The translations under genes and the position numbers were made by a program. The notes below the pieces were generated by a model. It was not told where the DNA came from and made no database searches. It was given only the letters and a program-made list of their open reading frames with translations. Positions 18,558-31,099 of a stretch of 64,000 bases of DNA are shown here, one piece after another. This DNA is from Nitrosovibrio sp. Nv4. GTDB taxonomy: Bacteria > Pseudomonadota > Gammaproteobacteria > Burkholderiales > Nitrosomonadaceae. Each line of letters opens with the position of its first letter. Position 1 is the stretch's first letter. Location of the stretch: positions 124,001 through 188,000 of the forward strand of contig CAMAPK010000001.1 in NCBI GenBank assembly GCA_945860135.1, written 5' to 3'.

Positions 18558-18684
18558 CAAACAGCACTTACTTCGCAGCCAATCAATTCCGTGCATGCCT
18601 TGTCTATTTGTGGCTCATGCTGGCGCTGCTCGTGCGCAGGTGCCCGACAGAGTCCCTGAACAAGTCCCCTGGATCAGGCTCGAC

Positions 18685-19623
18685 ATGAAAATTATTTTTG
18701 CCGGCACTCCGGCGTTTGCCGCGCGCGCACTTGAAGCTCTACTGGCGGCCGGACACGAAGTTGCGCTGGTGCTGACCCAGCCTGACCGCCCTGCCGGACG
18801 AGGCATGCAAGTCACAGCAAGTGCAGTCAAGATACTGGCGCAACAATATGAGCTTGCCCTGTTGCAGCCGCACTCGCTCAAACAATCCGGGTTAGATACT
18901 CAACTCGCTGCCATCGGTGCGGATGTAATGGTGGTTGCAGCTTACGGACTGATACTGCCCACAGCCATCCTGAGTATTCCACGCCTTGGCTGTCTCAACA
19001 TTCATGCCTCACTGTTGCCGCGCTGGCGGGGCGCTGCGCCAATTCAGCGAGCAATCCTGGCGGGCGACCGGGAAACCGGCATTACCATCATGCAAATGGA
19101 CCAGGGACTCGATACCGGCACCATACTACTGCAGAGTAGTATCCCCATCGCGCCGGATGACACTGCGCAAACCCTGCACGACAAACTTGCCTTAATCGGA
19201 GCGCGCTGCATCGTGGAGACGATGCCGCTTCTGCAACAGGGAAGACTCGCTGCCACTGCTCAGGATGAAACAGCCGCCAGCTACGCGCCCAAGTTGGAGA
19301 AAACTGAAGCGGAAGTTGACTGGCGGCTGGACGCGGAACAAATCAATCGCGCCGTGCGCGCGTTTAATCCCCATCCCGGCGCGCACTCCCGGATGCACGG
19401 AATCCCTCTTAAAATATGGCAAGCGAAAGTAGCGGCGAGCGCTGCCGGCAACCCTGGAGAAGTGGTTGCTGCCGGACGCGAAGGTATCACGGTGGCATGC
19501 GGTAACGGCACACTGCTGCTGAAAATAATACAGAAACCGGGTGGGAAAAAAATGAATGCGGGGGAATTTCTCGCAGGTTACCCGCTGCAGCCTGGCGATT
19601 GCTTTGAATGCCGGAATGATTGA
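18685..19623 (+). CDS. fmt: Methionyl-tRNA formyltransferase
   Basis: Formylates Met-tRNA(fMet) with 10-formyltetrahydrofolate. The 312-residue protein has the N-terminal KIIFAGTPAFA, the folate-binding/catalytic segment SLLPRWRGAAPIQRAI with the expected Asn-His-Asp triad (NIHASLLP and the MDQGLDTG loop), and a C-terminal OB-fold tRNA-binding domain. The start at 18685 is preferred over an upstream in-frame ATG because the family begins MKI-FAGTP. It overlaps rsmB by eight bases. Confidence 0.95.
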   Translation: MKIIFAGTPAFAARALEALLAAGHEVALVLTQPDRPAGRGMQVTASAVKILAQQYELALLQPHSLKQSGLDTQLAAIGADVMVVAAYGLILPTAILSIPRLGCLNIHASLLPRWRGAAPIQRAILAGDRETGITIMQMDQGLDTGTILLQSSIPIAPDDTAQTLHDKLALIGARCIVETMPLLQQGRLAATAQDETAASYAPKLEKTEAEVDWRLDAEQINRAVRAFNPHPGAHSRMHGIPLKIWQAKVAASAAGNPGEVVAAGREGITVACGNGTLLLKIIQKPGGKKMNAGEFLAGYPLQPGDCFECRND

Positions 19624-20902
19624 AATCCAGCTCCTGGCTACTGCGGTCGTAGGTAAGGTGCTGGCCGGCGCAAGCCTGACTGCGGTACTGCAGGAAACCT
19701 GGCGCGCCCACCCCGCTCTTTCCAGTCAGCAGCGCGGAGCTATCCAGGATATAAGCTACGGCGTGCTGCGCTTCTACGGTCAGCTTGATGCATTACTCGA
19801 GTTGCTGTTGAACAAACCGCTGCAGCAGCAGAGTCTGCGCTGCTTATTATTGGTGGGCCTGTATCAGCTGCAATATAGCAAGGCTTCACCCCATGCAGTG
19901 GTGGACCACGCCGTGTCTGCATCCTCTGGCCTGAACGACAGCAAGCGCGGCAAAGGAACAGCTGGACTGGTCAACGCGGTGTTGCGCAATTTCATGCGGC
20001 AACGCACAACTCTACTGGCACAGGCGAGCGAGAGTGAAGTCGGGCGCCATTCCCACCCGCAGTGGTGGATAGACAAACTGCGTGCACAATATCCCCGCAA
20101 CTATCAGGCGGTATTGGCAGCCGACAACCAGCACCCGCCAATGACGCTACGGGCCAACCGGCGCAAGATAAAAGTGGCCGACTACCAGAAACGACTCAAT
20201 GAATGCGGCATGCCCGCACAACTACTATGGAACGATGCCCTCATTCTGATGCAACCAGTGGCGGTGGAAAAGCTGCCTGGATTCAGCGCAGGGCTGGTGT
20301 CGGTTCAGGATGCCGGCGCGCAACTGGCTGCGCCGTTGCTGGACGTGCACGATGGCATGCGTGTGTTGGACGCCTGCGCCGCTCCCGGCGGCAAGAGCGC
20401 GCATCTGCTGGAATTGGCAGAGGTGGAGTTAACCGCACTCGACCACGATGCTGCGCGACTTTCCCGCGTAGCGCAAAACTTCACACGGCTGGAACTCAAA
20501 GCCCATCGTCTCGTCTGCGGCGATGCCGCGCAGCCGGCGGAGTGGTGGGATGGCAAACCATTTGACCGCATCCTGGCCGATGTGCCCTGCTCCGCTTCGG
20601 GAGTAGCACGTCGTCATCCCGATATCAAATGGCTGCGGCGCGAAAGCGACCTTGCCCAATTTGCCACAAGTCAGCAGAAAATACTTGATGCCTTGTGGCA
20701 GACCCTGGCCAGAGATGGTAAATTGCTCTATGCCACCTGCTCGGTATTCGCCGAGGAAAACAAGCTACAGGTAGCTGAATTTTTGCGCCATCATCCAGAT
20801 GCCCATCCGCTGCCCTTCTCCGGGATGGAAGCGATTGATGGACAACTGTTGCCGGATTCCCAGCATGACGGTTTCTTCTACACCCTGTTGCATAAAACCT
20901 GA
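19616..20902 (+). CDS. rsmB: 16S rRNA m5C967 methyltransferase
   Basis: Methylates cytosine 967 of 16S rRNA. The 428-residue protein has an N-terminal NusB-like RNA-binding domain (residues 1-140) and a C-terminal SAM-dependent methyltransferase with DACAAPGGKSAHLLEL, the Pro-Cys motif in ADVPCSASG and the catalytic Cys in ATCSVFAEEN. The start at 19616 overlaps the end of fmt, typical for this operon; a longer frame is not family-like. Confidence 0.94.
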   Translation: MIEIQLLATAVVGKVLAGASLTAVLQETWRAHPALSSQQRGAIQDISYGVLRFYGQLDALLELLLNKPLQQQSLRCLLLVGLYQLQYSKASPHAVVDHAVSASSGLNDSKRGKGTAGLVNAVLRNFMRQRTTLLAQASESEVGRHSHPQWWIDKLRAQYPRNYQAVLAADNQHPPMTLRANRRKIKVADYQKRLNECGMPAQLLWNDALILMQPVAVEKLPGFSAGLVSVQDAGAQLAAPLLDVHDGMRVLDACAAPGGKSAHLLELAEVELTALDHDAARLSRVAQNFTRLELKAHRLVCGDAAQPAEWWDGKPFDRILADVPCSASGVARRHPDIKWLRRESDLAQFATSQQKILDALWQTLARDGKLLYATCSVFAEENKLQVAEFLRHHPDAHPLPFSGMEAIDGQLLPDSQHDGFFYTLLHKT

Positions 20903-21497
20903 CCCCATCACACGACTGTTGCGCGTGGCCGCGACGCTGCTGCTGGCCGCGGGATTATTGCTGACTGCTCCTGTCCATGCGGAAGACATACACATAAAAT
21001 CTGTGGCGCTGGATGCCGTGGATGAAGGTTATCAGTTCAACGCCGATGTTGAGATTGCGCTCAACCCCATGCTGGAACGGGCACTCGAGCGGGGGATCGT
21101 GCTGTACTTCGTGAGCGAGCTCAATCTGTTGAGTCCACGCTGGTACTGGCTCGACGAAAAAGTTGCCCGGAGCAAGCAGCGCGAAGCATTGAGCTATTAC
21201 GCACTCACCCGCCAATACCGTTTGAGCCGCGGATCATTGTCACAGAACTTCAGCACACTAAAGGGGGCGCTACAGGCTTTAGGACGCTTGCGTAATCGCC
21301 CCATAGTGGCAAATTCCGAACTGAGCCAGGAGACGGAGTACATTGCGGAACTGCGCGTGTGGCTTGACCTGTCGCGCCTGCCCAAACCATTCCAGGTAGA
21401 GGCGCTCAGCTCCAAAGAGTGGAATCTGAGCTCCGACACATTGCAATGGAATGTGCGACTGCCAGCGCAGAAGCCTCAGCACGGAGCCAGGCCATGA
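20865..21497 (+). CDS. DUF4390 exported protein
   Basis: A 210-residue protein with a signal peptide (hydrophobic run LLRVAATLLLAAGLLL, cleavage near VHA) and the body of the DUF4390 family (VEIALNPMLERALERGIVLYF; WYWLDEKV; YRLSRGSL). It is almost always found between rsmB and ntrY in betaproteobacteria. Function unknown; co-transcription with the sensor kinase suggests an envelope role. The start is uncertain: ATG 20865 lies inside rsmB, and TTG 20919 or GTG 20925 would start right at the signal peptide. Its stop overlaps the ntrY start by four bases. Confidence 0.8.
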   Translation: MTVSSTPCCIKPDPITRLLRVAATLLLAAGLLLTAPVHAEDIHIKSVALDAVDEGYQFNADVEIALNPMLERALERGIVLYFVSELNLLSPRWYWLDEKVARSKQREALSYYALTRQYRLSRGSLSQNFSTLKGALQALGRLRNRPIVANSELSQETEYIAELRVWLDLSRLPKPFQVEALSSKEWNLSSDTLQWNVRLPAQKPQHGARP

Positions 21498-23665
21498 AGT
21501 ACCTCATCATTATTGGCGCAGGGTTGGGTGCGGTGATGTTGTTTCTGCTCGCAACTGCAGGTGCCAGCACCGAATTCTTTGAACGCCGCTATCAACTCCT
21601 GATCGCGCTCAATGTCGGCTTTGTCCTGTTTCTCATGGCAATGGTGGGGTATCTGCTGTGGCGGCTCAGGCGCAGGCTCAAGGACGGAGTATTCGGCTCC
21701 AGACTGGCATTGCGCCTGTTATTGATCTTCTCGCTGATGGCGATTCTTCCAGGTGTACTGGTGTATAGCGTATCGGTGCAGTTCTTGGGGAAAAGTATCG
21801 AATCCTGGTTTGATGTCAAAGTGGATCGGGCGCTCGAAGGTGGTTTGAACCTGGGGCGTACCGTGCTCGACAATCTGCTGGGTGAATTGCGCGAGAAAAC
21901 TCAGGCCACCGCACTTGCACTCTCCGAGCAATCTGCTGCACCGCTGCCGACACTAGACCAACTGCTGGATCGATCACAGATGCAGGAGGCTACGCTGTTT
22001 AATCAAGACGGCAGGATAATCGCCTTCTCTGGTGCGGATGGTAGCGGCTTATTCGCGGAAATGCCGGGTGCGCCGGCGATGGAGCAGATAAGAATGCAGG
22101 GGGCCTATAGTGAGGTTGAGTCCATACCCGGCAAGGGCCTGTACTTGCGGGTGGTGGCACCGGTCCATGGGCTAAGCTGGGAAGAAGGCAGCCGCATACT
22201 GCAATTAGTGCAGCCGGTACCAATACAGCTGGCCGGGGACGCGGAAATGGTGCAGGCGGTGTATCGCGATTATCAGGCACTGTCATTATCGCGCCAAGGG
22301 ATGAAGGAGCTCTACGCAGTAACGCTGACACTTGCGCTGCTGCTTTCACTTCTTTCTGCGCTGGCGGCAGCGTTCCTCATCAGCGAACGACTAAGCGCAC
22401 CGCTGGGCATGCTGGCGGAAGGCACCCGCGCCGTGGCTCAGGGCGACTTCAGCAGGCGCCACCCGGTGCAAAGCAAAGATGAGTTGGGAGTGTTGACCGA
22501 ATCATTCAACCTCATGACCCAGCAACTGGAGGAAGCGCGCACGGTGACCCAACGTAACCAGCAGGAGGTGGAAAGCGCCCGGGCCTACCTGGAAAGCATC
22601 CTGTCCAATCTTTCATCCGGCGTTCTGGTATTTGATGAAAGCTTGCGCCTGCGCACCGCAAATCTTAGCGCAGAACAGATCCTGAAGGTTTCCCTGAGCG
22701 GCCTCGACGGATTGACCATGGAAGAATGTGCGGCACGGGAGCCACAACTGCGTTCTCTCGAAGCTACGATCCTGGGGGGATTCCATTCGGGGAAAACAGG
22801 CGAGTGGCAGCGCCAGGTAGAGCGCCCGGGAGATGGTGGCAACCAAGTGCTGCTGCTGCACGGAACGCGTCTGCCACATGCGTCAGGCGGTGGCGGGGTC
22901 GTAGTATTTGATGACATCACCAGCCTGCTGCAGGCGCAACGTACTGCGGCGTGGGGTGAAGTGGCGCGGCGCTTGGCGCATGAAATCAAGAATCCGCTCA
23001 CTCCCATCCAGCTATCTGCCGAACGCATGCAGCACAAACTTGCGGAGAAACTGGACGGGCAAGATGCGGAAATATTGCAGCGCTCAACCGAAATTATCGT
23101 CAATCAGGTGGAGGCGCTGAAGAGAATGGTTAATGAGTTCAGCGAATATGCACGTGCACCGAAGTTGGAATTGCACCTGCTGGATATCAACAAACTGGTG
23201 CAGGAAGTGCTGGCATTATATGAGACAGAGAATACGGAGGCGGAGGGAAATCTGCCTCCACACATTGATCTGGCGCTCGCTTCCGGCCTGCCGCTGGTGA
23301 GGGGCGACTCGGCACGCTTGCGGCAAGTGATCCACAATCTGCTGCAAAACGCTCAGGACACACTGATTGGCGCCACGAAGCCTGCCATCACGGTGCGCAC
23401 TGAAATGGCGCAAGATATGGTGCGCCTCAGTGTGAGCGACAACGGGGCGGGGTTTCCAGATCAGGTCAGGGCACGCGCATTTGAGCCTTACGTTACCACC
23501 AAGCCCAAGGGTACGGGACTCGGGCTGCCCATCGTCAAGAAAATCATCGAGGAACACAGCGGTACGATACAAATCGAAAACATTCAGCCCCACGGCGCCC
23601 GTATCTCCATTACCCTGCCCATATCGGTGGAAAGCAGTTCGACAATTCAACATGAAACCGTGTGA
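21494..23665 (+). CDS. ntrY: NtrY-like sensor histidine kinase
   Basis: A 723-residue membrane sensor kinase. There are three or four N-terminal helices (residues 1-110), a periplasmic sensing segment, a further helix near 285-305, a HAMP linker (ISERLSAPLGMLAEGTRAVAQGDF), a PAS-like region, then the HisKA H-box (RRLAHEIKNPLTPIQ, phospho-acceptor His) and an HATPase domain with N-box NLLQNAQDTL, G1 box DNGAGFP and G2 box GTGLGLPIVKKI. All catalytic boxes are intact. It partners with the NtrX-like regulator that follows; in related bacteria NtrYX responds to nitrogen or redox/envelope state. Confidence 0.9.
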   Translation: MKYLIIIGAGLGAVMLFLLATAGASTEFFERRYQLLIALNVGFVLFLMAMVGYLLWRLRRRLKDGVFGSRLALRLLLIFSLMAILPGVLVYSVSVQFLGKSIESWFDVKVDRALEGGLNLGRTVLDNLLGELREKTQATALALSEQSAAPLPTLDQLLDRSQMQEATLFNQDGRIIAFSGADGSGLFAEMPGAPAMEQIRMQGAYSEVESIPGKGLYLRVVAPVHGLSWEEGSRILQLVQPVPIQLAGDAEMVQAVYRDYQALSLSRQGMKELYAVTLTLALLLSLLSALAAAFLISERLSAPLGMLAEGTRAVAQGDFSRRHPVQSKDELGVLTESFNLMTQQLEEARTVTQRNQQEVESARAYLESILSNLSSGVLVFDESLRLRTANLSAEQILKVSLSGLDGLTMEECAAREPQLRSLEATILGGFHSGKTGEWQRQVERPGDGGNQVLLLHGTRLPHASGGGGVVVFDDITSLLQAQRTAAWGEVARRLAHEIKNPLTPIQLSAERMQHKLAEKLDGQDAEILQRSTEIIVNQVEALKRMVNEFSEYARAPKLELHLLDINKLVQEVLALYETENTEAEGNLPPHIDLALASGLPLVRGDSARLRQVIHNLLQNAQDTLIGATKPAITVRTEMAQDMVRLSVSDNGAGFPDQVRARAFEPYVTTKPKGTGLGLPIVKKIIEEHSGTIQIENIQPHGARISITLPISVESSSTIQHETV

Positions 23666-23731
23666 TTACGGCCAACCACAAATAAACATCCAGGTTATGC
23701 CCAGCATGACCAGATGCTCTATTCTGAAAAT

Positions 23732-24982
23732 ATGACCAACAATACAATACTTGTCGTTGATGACGAAATCGGCATACGCGAGCTGCTGTCTGAAATCCTG
23801 CGTGATGAAGGTTACCGCGTGGCACTGGCAGAGAATGCCGGCCAGGCCCGCAACTGGCGTAATCAGACGCGCCCCGATCTGGTACTGCTGGACATCTGGA
23901 TGCCTGACACTGATGGCATCACCCTGCTGAAAGAGTGGGCGGGCAGCGGGCTGCTCACCATGCCGGTGGTGATGATGTCGGGACACGGCACCATCGACAC
24001 CGCAGTGGAAGCAACGCGTATTGGTGCGTTCGGTTATCTGGAAAAACCGATACCGTTGCAAAAACTGTTGAGTACGGTAGGACGCGCGTTACGCGGTGGC
24101 CAGGTCAAACCGCCTTCCACTCTTTCACTCACCGGCCTGGGCAAAGGGCCGATGATCGCCAATCTGAAAAAGCGCCTGGAACAGATCGCCAACCTGAAAA
24201 CGCCACTGCTGCTCACTGGTGAACCGGGAACCGGGATGGAGTTGTGCGCGCGCTTCCTGCACCGCCCCAATACGCCCTGGGTGGAGCCGGAGACACTCAC
24301 GTCTCTTGCGGATACCCCGTTTGCCTTGCTGGAGCAGGCGCGCGGCGGATTGTTGTTTCTCAAAGAGATCGGCAAACTCAACCGGCTGGAGCAGAAAGGC
24401 CTGCTGCTGCTGTTGGGTAAACTGGAAAAATACAATGTGCGGCTTGTGTGCGTCACCTCCACGCCACTGGTGGACCTGACGGCACAGGGCGCCTATGACC
24501 CCAGGTTATATGAGATTCTGAGCAGCCTCTGCGTTAATATCCCCGCGCTGAAGGCGCATCGGGAAGATATTCCCGAGCTTGCCAGCCAGATACTTTCGCG
24601 CAGCATTGAGTCAGGCGAAGTATCGTTGCGGCAATTCAGCACCGCCGCACTCAATGCGTTACGCAACTATGACTGGCCCGGCAATCTCGCACAACTGACT
24701 GGCGTGGTGCGCTCTTTGGCGCTGACCTGCACGGGTGATGAAATTTCAGTTGACGATGTGCTGCAGGCGCTGGCTTCTCCGATGTCAGCACAGGCCGTTT
24801 CCAGTGTGCCGCTTAACATCCCCCTGCGCGAAGCGCGTGACTTGTTTGAGAAAACATATTTTGACCGGCTCATCGAGCAGGAAAACGGCAACATGACCCG
24901 AGTAGCGGAACGATCGGGGCTGGAACGCACACATCTTTACCGCAAACTCAAGCTGTTAGGCATCAAACTACGCAATCACTGA
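23732..24982 (+). CDS. ntrX: NtrX-like response regulator with degenerate AAA+ domain
   Basis: A 416-residue response regulator. The receiver domain is intact, with acidic pocket D10/D11, phospho-acceptor Asp54 (LVLLDIWMP) and Lys105. The central sigma-54 activator ATPase is degenerate: Walker A reads GEPGTGME (163-170) with Met in place of the catalytic Lys, Walker B reads LLFLKEI with Lys for Asp (K211), and the GAFTGA sigma-54 contact loop is absent, with the segment shortened. The C-terminal Fis-type helix-turn-helix (NMTRVAERSGLERTHLYRKLK) is intact. It should bind DNA and respond to phosphorylation but not hydrolyse ATP or activate sigma-54. ATG 23732 is preferred over 23714 on homology. 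Confidence 0.88.
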   Translation: MTNNTILVVDDEIGIRELLSEILRDEGYRVALAENAGQARNWRNQTRPDLVLLDIWMPDTDGITLLKEWAGSGLLTMPVVMMSGHGTIDTAVEATRIGAFGYLEKPIPLQKLLSTVGRALRGGQVKPPSTLSLTGLGKGPMIANLKKRLEQIANLKTPLLLTGEPGTGMELCARFLHRPNTPWVEPETLTSLADTPFALLEQARGGLLFLKEIGKLNRLEQKGLLLLLGKLEKYNVRLVCVTSTPLVDLTAQGAYDPRLYEILSSLCVNIPALKAHREDIPELASQILSRSIESGEVSLRQFSTAALNALRNYDWPGNLAQLTGVVRSLALTCTGDEISVDDVLQALASPMSAQAVSSVPLNIPLREARDLFEKTYFDRLIEQENGNMTRVAERSGLERTHLYRKLKLLGIKLRNH

Positions 24983-25015
24983 CAGCAAAAAGACACACCC
25001 AAGAGTCTTTCGCAG

Positions 25016-25044
25016 TTGTCTGGCACCGCATCTTAAGCGATAAT
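25016..25044 (+). promoter_or_regulatory. Putative sigma-70 promoter for the tkt cluster
   Basis: TTGTCT (25016-25021) and GATAAT (25039-25044) are separated by 17 bases and lie about 90 bases upstream of the transketolase ATG. A 6-bp hairpin AAAGAC/GTCTTT (24989-25010) lies just upstream, between it and ntrX. The match is moderate; no CbbR-type site was identified. Confidence 0.4.
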
Positions 25045-25135
25045 ATTACTTTTACTGGCGCGCATCGCTGTTTGGGTCGGATGCATGCTGTCTTTTTATT
25101 TTTTTATGTCTAGTTGAGCGAGGGAGTCCGCGTCC

Positions 25136-28224
<3,089 letters not shown>

Positions 28225-28294
28225 TTTGCAATGAAGCGTAAGAAAATACGCTGAATGCCCCTGATGCTTCTCACGTCGCAAATGCGTCGCAATC

Positions 28295-28322
28295 TAAGGG
28301 ATGGCACGTATGCCATCCCTTA
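28295..28322. other. Perfect 12-bp hairpin between gap and pgk
   Basis: TAAGGGATGGCA (28295-28306) and TGCCATCCCTTA (28311-28322) pair perfectly around the four-base loop CGTA. No run of T follows, so it is not a classical terminator. Within a glycolytic operon it more likely protects or delimits mRNA (a stability or processing element), or it is a partial attenuator. Confidence 0.7.
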
Positions 28323-28346
28323 CCCATTATAAATTTGGAGCTTCTT

Positions 28347-29525
28347 ATGTCCGTCATCAAACTCGTTGACCTCGATCTCAAGGGTAGACGTGTGTTCATT
28401 CGTGCCGACCTCAACGTACCCGTCACAGACGGCAAGGTCACCTCCGACGCGCGCATTACCGCTTCCATGGCAACTATCAACCACTGTCTGCAACAGGGCG
28501 CCAAAGTGATGGTGACTTCGCATCTGGGTCGCCCGGAAGAAGGCGTGTGGTCCGAAGAAAACTCGCTTAAACCAGTCGCTGACAATATTGCCGCGCGCCT
28601 GGGCAAACCCGTGCGCTTGATCAGGGACTGGGTTGAGGGTGGATTCGAGGTGGCGGAAGGAGAGCTGGTCGTGCTGGAGAATTGCCGCATCAACAAAGGC
28701 GAAAAGAAAAATGTCGATGAAACCGCGCAAAAATACGCGCGGCTGTGCGATGTGTTCGTGATGGATGCCTTCGGCACCGCACACCGTGCCGAAGCCTCAA
28801 CCCACGGTATCGCCAAATACGCCCCTGTTGCCTGCGCTGGCATCCTGCTGACGCAAGAGCTGGACGCACTGACCAAAGCGCTGCTGAGTCCGGCACGGCC
28901 GATGGTCGCCATCGTTGGTGGTTCCAAAGTCTCGACCAAGCTGACCGTGCTTGAGTCCCTGTCCGAGAAAGTTGACCAAATGGTGGTCGGTGGCGGTATC
29001 GCCAATACTTTCCTTAAGGCCACTGGCAAAAACATCGGTAAATCCCTGTGCGAGGATGATCTGATTCCTACCGCGCGCATGCTGATGGATAAAATGGCAA
29101 AACGTAATGCCTCCATTCCGATCGCAGTAGATGTCGTGGTGGGTAAAAAATTCGATGCGAATGAACCGGCGGTATTGAAAAATGCCGATGCGGTCGCCGA
29201 TGACGAGATGATTTTCGATATCGGACCCAAGAGCGCGCAGGAACTGGCCGATATCATCATGCAGGCCGGCACGGTGGTATGGAATGGCCCCGTCGGCGTG
29301 TTCGAGTTCGACCAGTTCGGCGCCGGCACCAAAACCATCGCCATGGCGATTGCCAACACCAAAGCCTTTACCCTGGCGGGGGGTGGCGACACCATCGCCG
29401 CGATCCAGAAATATGGCATCTATGACAAAATATCCTATATCTCGACTGCTGGCGGCGCATTCCTGGAATTTCTCGAAGGAAAAAAACTGCCTGCCGTGGA
29501 AATACTGGAACAGCGCGCACGCTGA
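28347..29525 (+). CDS. pgk: Phosphoglycerate kinase
   Basis: Transfers phosphate between 1,3-bisphosphoglycerate and ADP, and in the reverse direction in the Calvin cycle. The 392-residue protein carries [21 protein letters not shown], the substrate-binding [12 protein letters not shown], and the nucleotide-binding GGSKVSTK and GGGDTIAA segments. The start at 28347 has a GGAG ribosome site at 28337-28340; an upstream TTG is not used. It follows gap after the hairpin and precedes pyk by 32 bases. Confidence 0.96.
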   Translation: MSVIKLVDLDLKGRRVFIRADLNVPVTDGKVTSDARITASMATINHCLQQGAKVMVTSHLGRPEEGVWSEENSLKPVADNIAARLGKPVRLIRDWVEGGFEVAEGELVVLENCRINKGEKKNVDETAQKYARLCDVFVMDAFGTAHRAEASTHGIAKYAPVACAGILLTQELDALTKALLSPARPMVAIVGGSKVSTKLTVLESLSEKVDQMVVGGGIANTFLKATGKNIGKSLCEDDLIPTARMLMDKMAKRNASIPIAVDVVVGKKFDANEPAVLKNADAVADDEMIFDIGPKSAQELADIIMQAGTVVWNGPVGVFEFDQFGAGTKTIAMAIANTKAFTLAGGGDTIAAIQKYGIYDKISYISTAGGAFLEFLEGKKLPAVEILEQRAR

Positions 29526-29557
29526 CGCCTGCGGCACACCTTGGCCCCATTCATAAA

Positions 29558-30994
29558 ATGATCCGAAGAACAAAAATCGTCGCCACTCTCGGTCCCGCAT
29601 CCAGCGACCCCAAGGTTCTGGAGCGCATGATCAATGCCGGGGTTGACGTAGTCCGCATTAATTTTTCCCATGGCACCAGAGAGGAACACATCGAACATGC
29701 CGAGCTGGCTCGTTCGCTGGCCCGTGCCGCCGGTCAGACTGTAGGCGTACTGGCAGATCTGCAGGGACCGAAAATTCGTATCGGAAAATTCGAGCATGGG
29801 AAAATCACGCTGAAAGCCGGTGACAAATTCGTGCTTGATGCCGAGTGCGAACTGGGTGATCAGGAAAAAGTCGGGCTGGATTACAAAGAACTGCCGAATG
29901 ATGTAGGAACCGGCGTAACCCTGATGCTGGATGATGGCCGCATCGTGCTGGGCGTTTCCCAAGTCAAGGGACACCAGGTGCATTGCGTGGTGGAACAAGG
30001 CGGAGTGCTGTCCAACAATAAAGGCATCAACCGCAAAGGCGGCGGACTCAGTGCGCCGGCCTTGACCAGCAAGGATATGGAAGACATCAAGACTGCCGCA
30101 GCGCTCAAAGCGGATTATCTGGCAGTGTCTTTCCCGCGCACCGGTGAAGACATGCGCTGGGCGCGTGATTTGATGCGCGAAGCTGGCGGCAAAAGTCTGA
30201 TGATGGCAAAAATTGAGCGCTCGGAAGCGATCATGGCGCTGGACGATATTCTGCAAGCCTCCGACGCCATCATGGTGGCACGCGGCGATCTGGCGGTGGA
30301 AGTGGGCGACGCGGTAGTGCCGGCATTGCAGAAACGCATGATACGTGCGGCTCGCCTCAGCAACAAACTGGTGGTAACCGCTACGCAGATGATGGAATCA
30401 ATGATCACCAGTCCGATTCCGACCCGGGCAGAAGTATCCGACGTAGCCAATGCAGTGCTGGATGGCACCGATGCGGTAATGCTGTCGGCGGAATCCGCTG
30501 CGGGGGAGTACCCGATTGAAGCGGTCGAGGCCATGGCCAGGGTATGCCTGGAAGCGGAAAAAGAATTTCTGGCAAGTCAGGAGCAACGACGCATACAGTC
30601 CGGCCTTCCGGATACCATCGAGGAAGCGATCGCCCGCGCCACCATGTTCACCGCCAGCAGCCTGAAGATCCGCGCCATTGCCGCACTTACACAAAGTGGC
30701 CGGACGGTGTTGCTGATGTCGCGCAGAAACTCCAATGTGCCCATCTTTGCTCTGAGTCCACAGGAAGATACCCGCCGCAAAATGACTCTGTTTCGCGGCG
30801 TCTACCCGATAAAATTCGGTGGCGGCTCGAATGATCCCGAGACCATTCTGGATCTGGCGGAGAACGAACTGCTCAAACGCGGTGCAGTGCGTAACGGCGA
30901 CCTGATCATCATGACCATCGGTGAGCCGGTCGGCAAGGCAGGCGGCACCAACACGATGAAGATCGTCAAAGTGGGGGAACACAGGAAGGCATAA
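29558..30994 (+). CDS. pyk: Pyruvate kinase
   Basis: Converts phosphoenolpyruvate and ADP to pyruvate and ATP. The 478-residue protein has the substrate-binding RRTKIVATLGPASS at the N-terminus, LADLQGPKIRIG, the active-site Lys/Glu segment MMAKIERSEA, MVARGDLAVEVG, and the TATQMMESM segment, followed by the C-terminal allosteric domain. It lies within the Calvin-type run between pgk and fba, an arrangement seen in other betaproteobacterial autotrophs. A fragment of a second, longer pyruvate-kinase-like gene occurs at 41819-42208. Confidence 0.95.
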   Translation: MIRRTKIVATLGPASSDPKVLERMINAGVDVVRINFSHGTREEHIEHAELARSLARAAGQTVGVLADLQGPKIRIGKFEHGKITLKAGDKFVLDAECELGDQEKVGLDYKELPNDVGTGVTLMLDDGRIVLGVSQVKGHQVHCVVEQGGVLSNNKGINRKGGGLSAPALTSKDMEDIKTAAALKADYLAVSFPRTGEDMRWARDLMREAGGKSLMMAKIERSEAIMALDDILQASDAIMVARGDLAVEVGDAVVPALQKRMIRAARLSNKLVVTATQMMESMITSPIPTRAEVSDVANAVLDGTDAVMLSAESAAGEYPIEAVEAMARVCLEAEKEFLASQEQRRIQSGLPDTIEEAIARATMFTASSLKIRAIAALTQSGRTVLLMSRRNSNVPIFALSPQEDTRRKMTLFRGVYPIKFGGGSNDPETILDLAENELLKRGAVRNGDLIIMTIGEPVGKAGGTNTMKIVKVGEHRKA

Positions 30995-31099
30995 ATAAGA
31001 CATGGGCCGGGAGTAACAAGCAGCAGCACCGTCCCGTGTACCAGCAACAATTCAATATTCAGTTCGGCATACGTATATTCTTACTTGGAGGAGGCTCAA

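Noticed and set aside
18595-18684. Extended N-terminus of fmt from an upstream ATG
   Set aside because: The extra 30 residues are not family-like. The conserved MKIIFAGTP start at 18685 is the better choice.
24989-25010. 6-bp hairpin after ntrX as a terminator
   Set aside because: The stem is short, the loop is ten bases and only three T follow; too weak to call.
28271-29600. Overlapping minus-strand frames at pgk that together could suggest an antisense gene
   Set aside because: pgk is full length with all motifs. The antisense frames are low-complexity in Ser, Ala and Gly and unlike any family.
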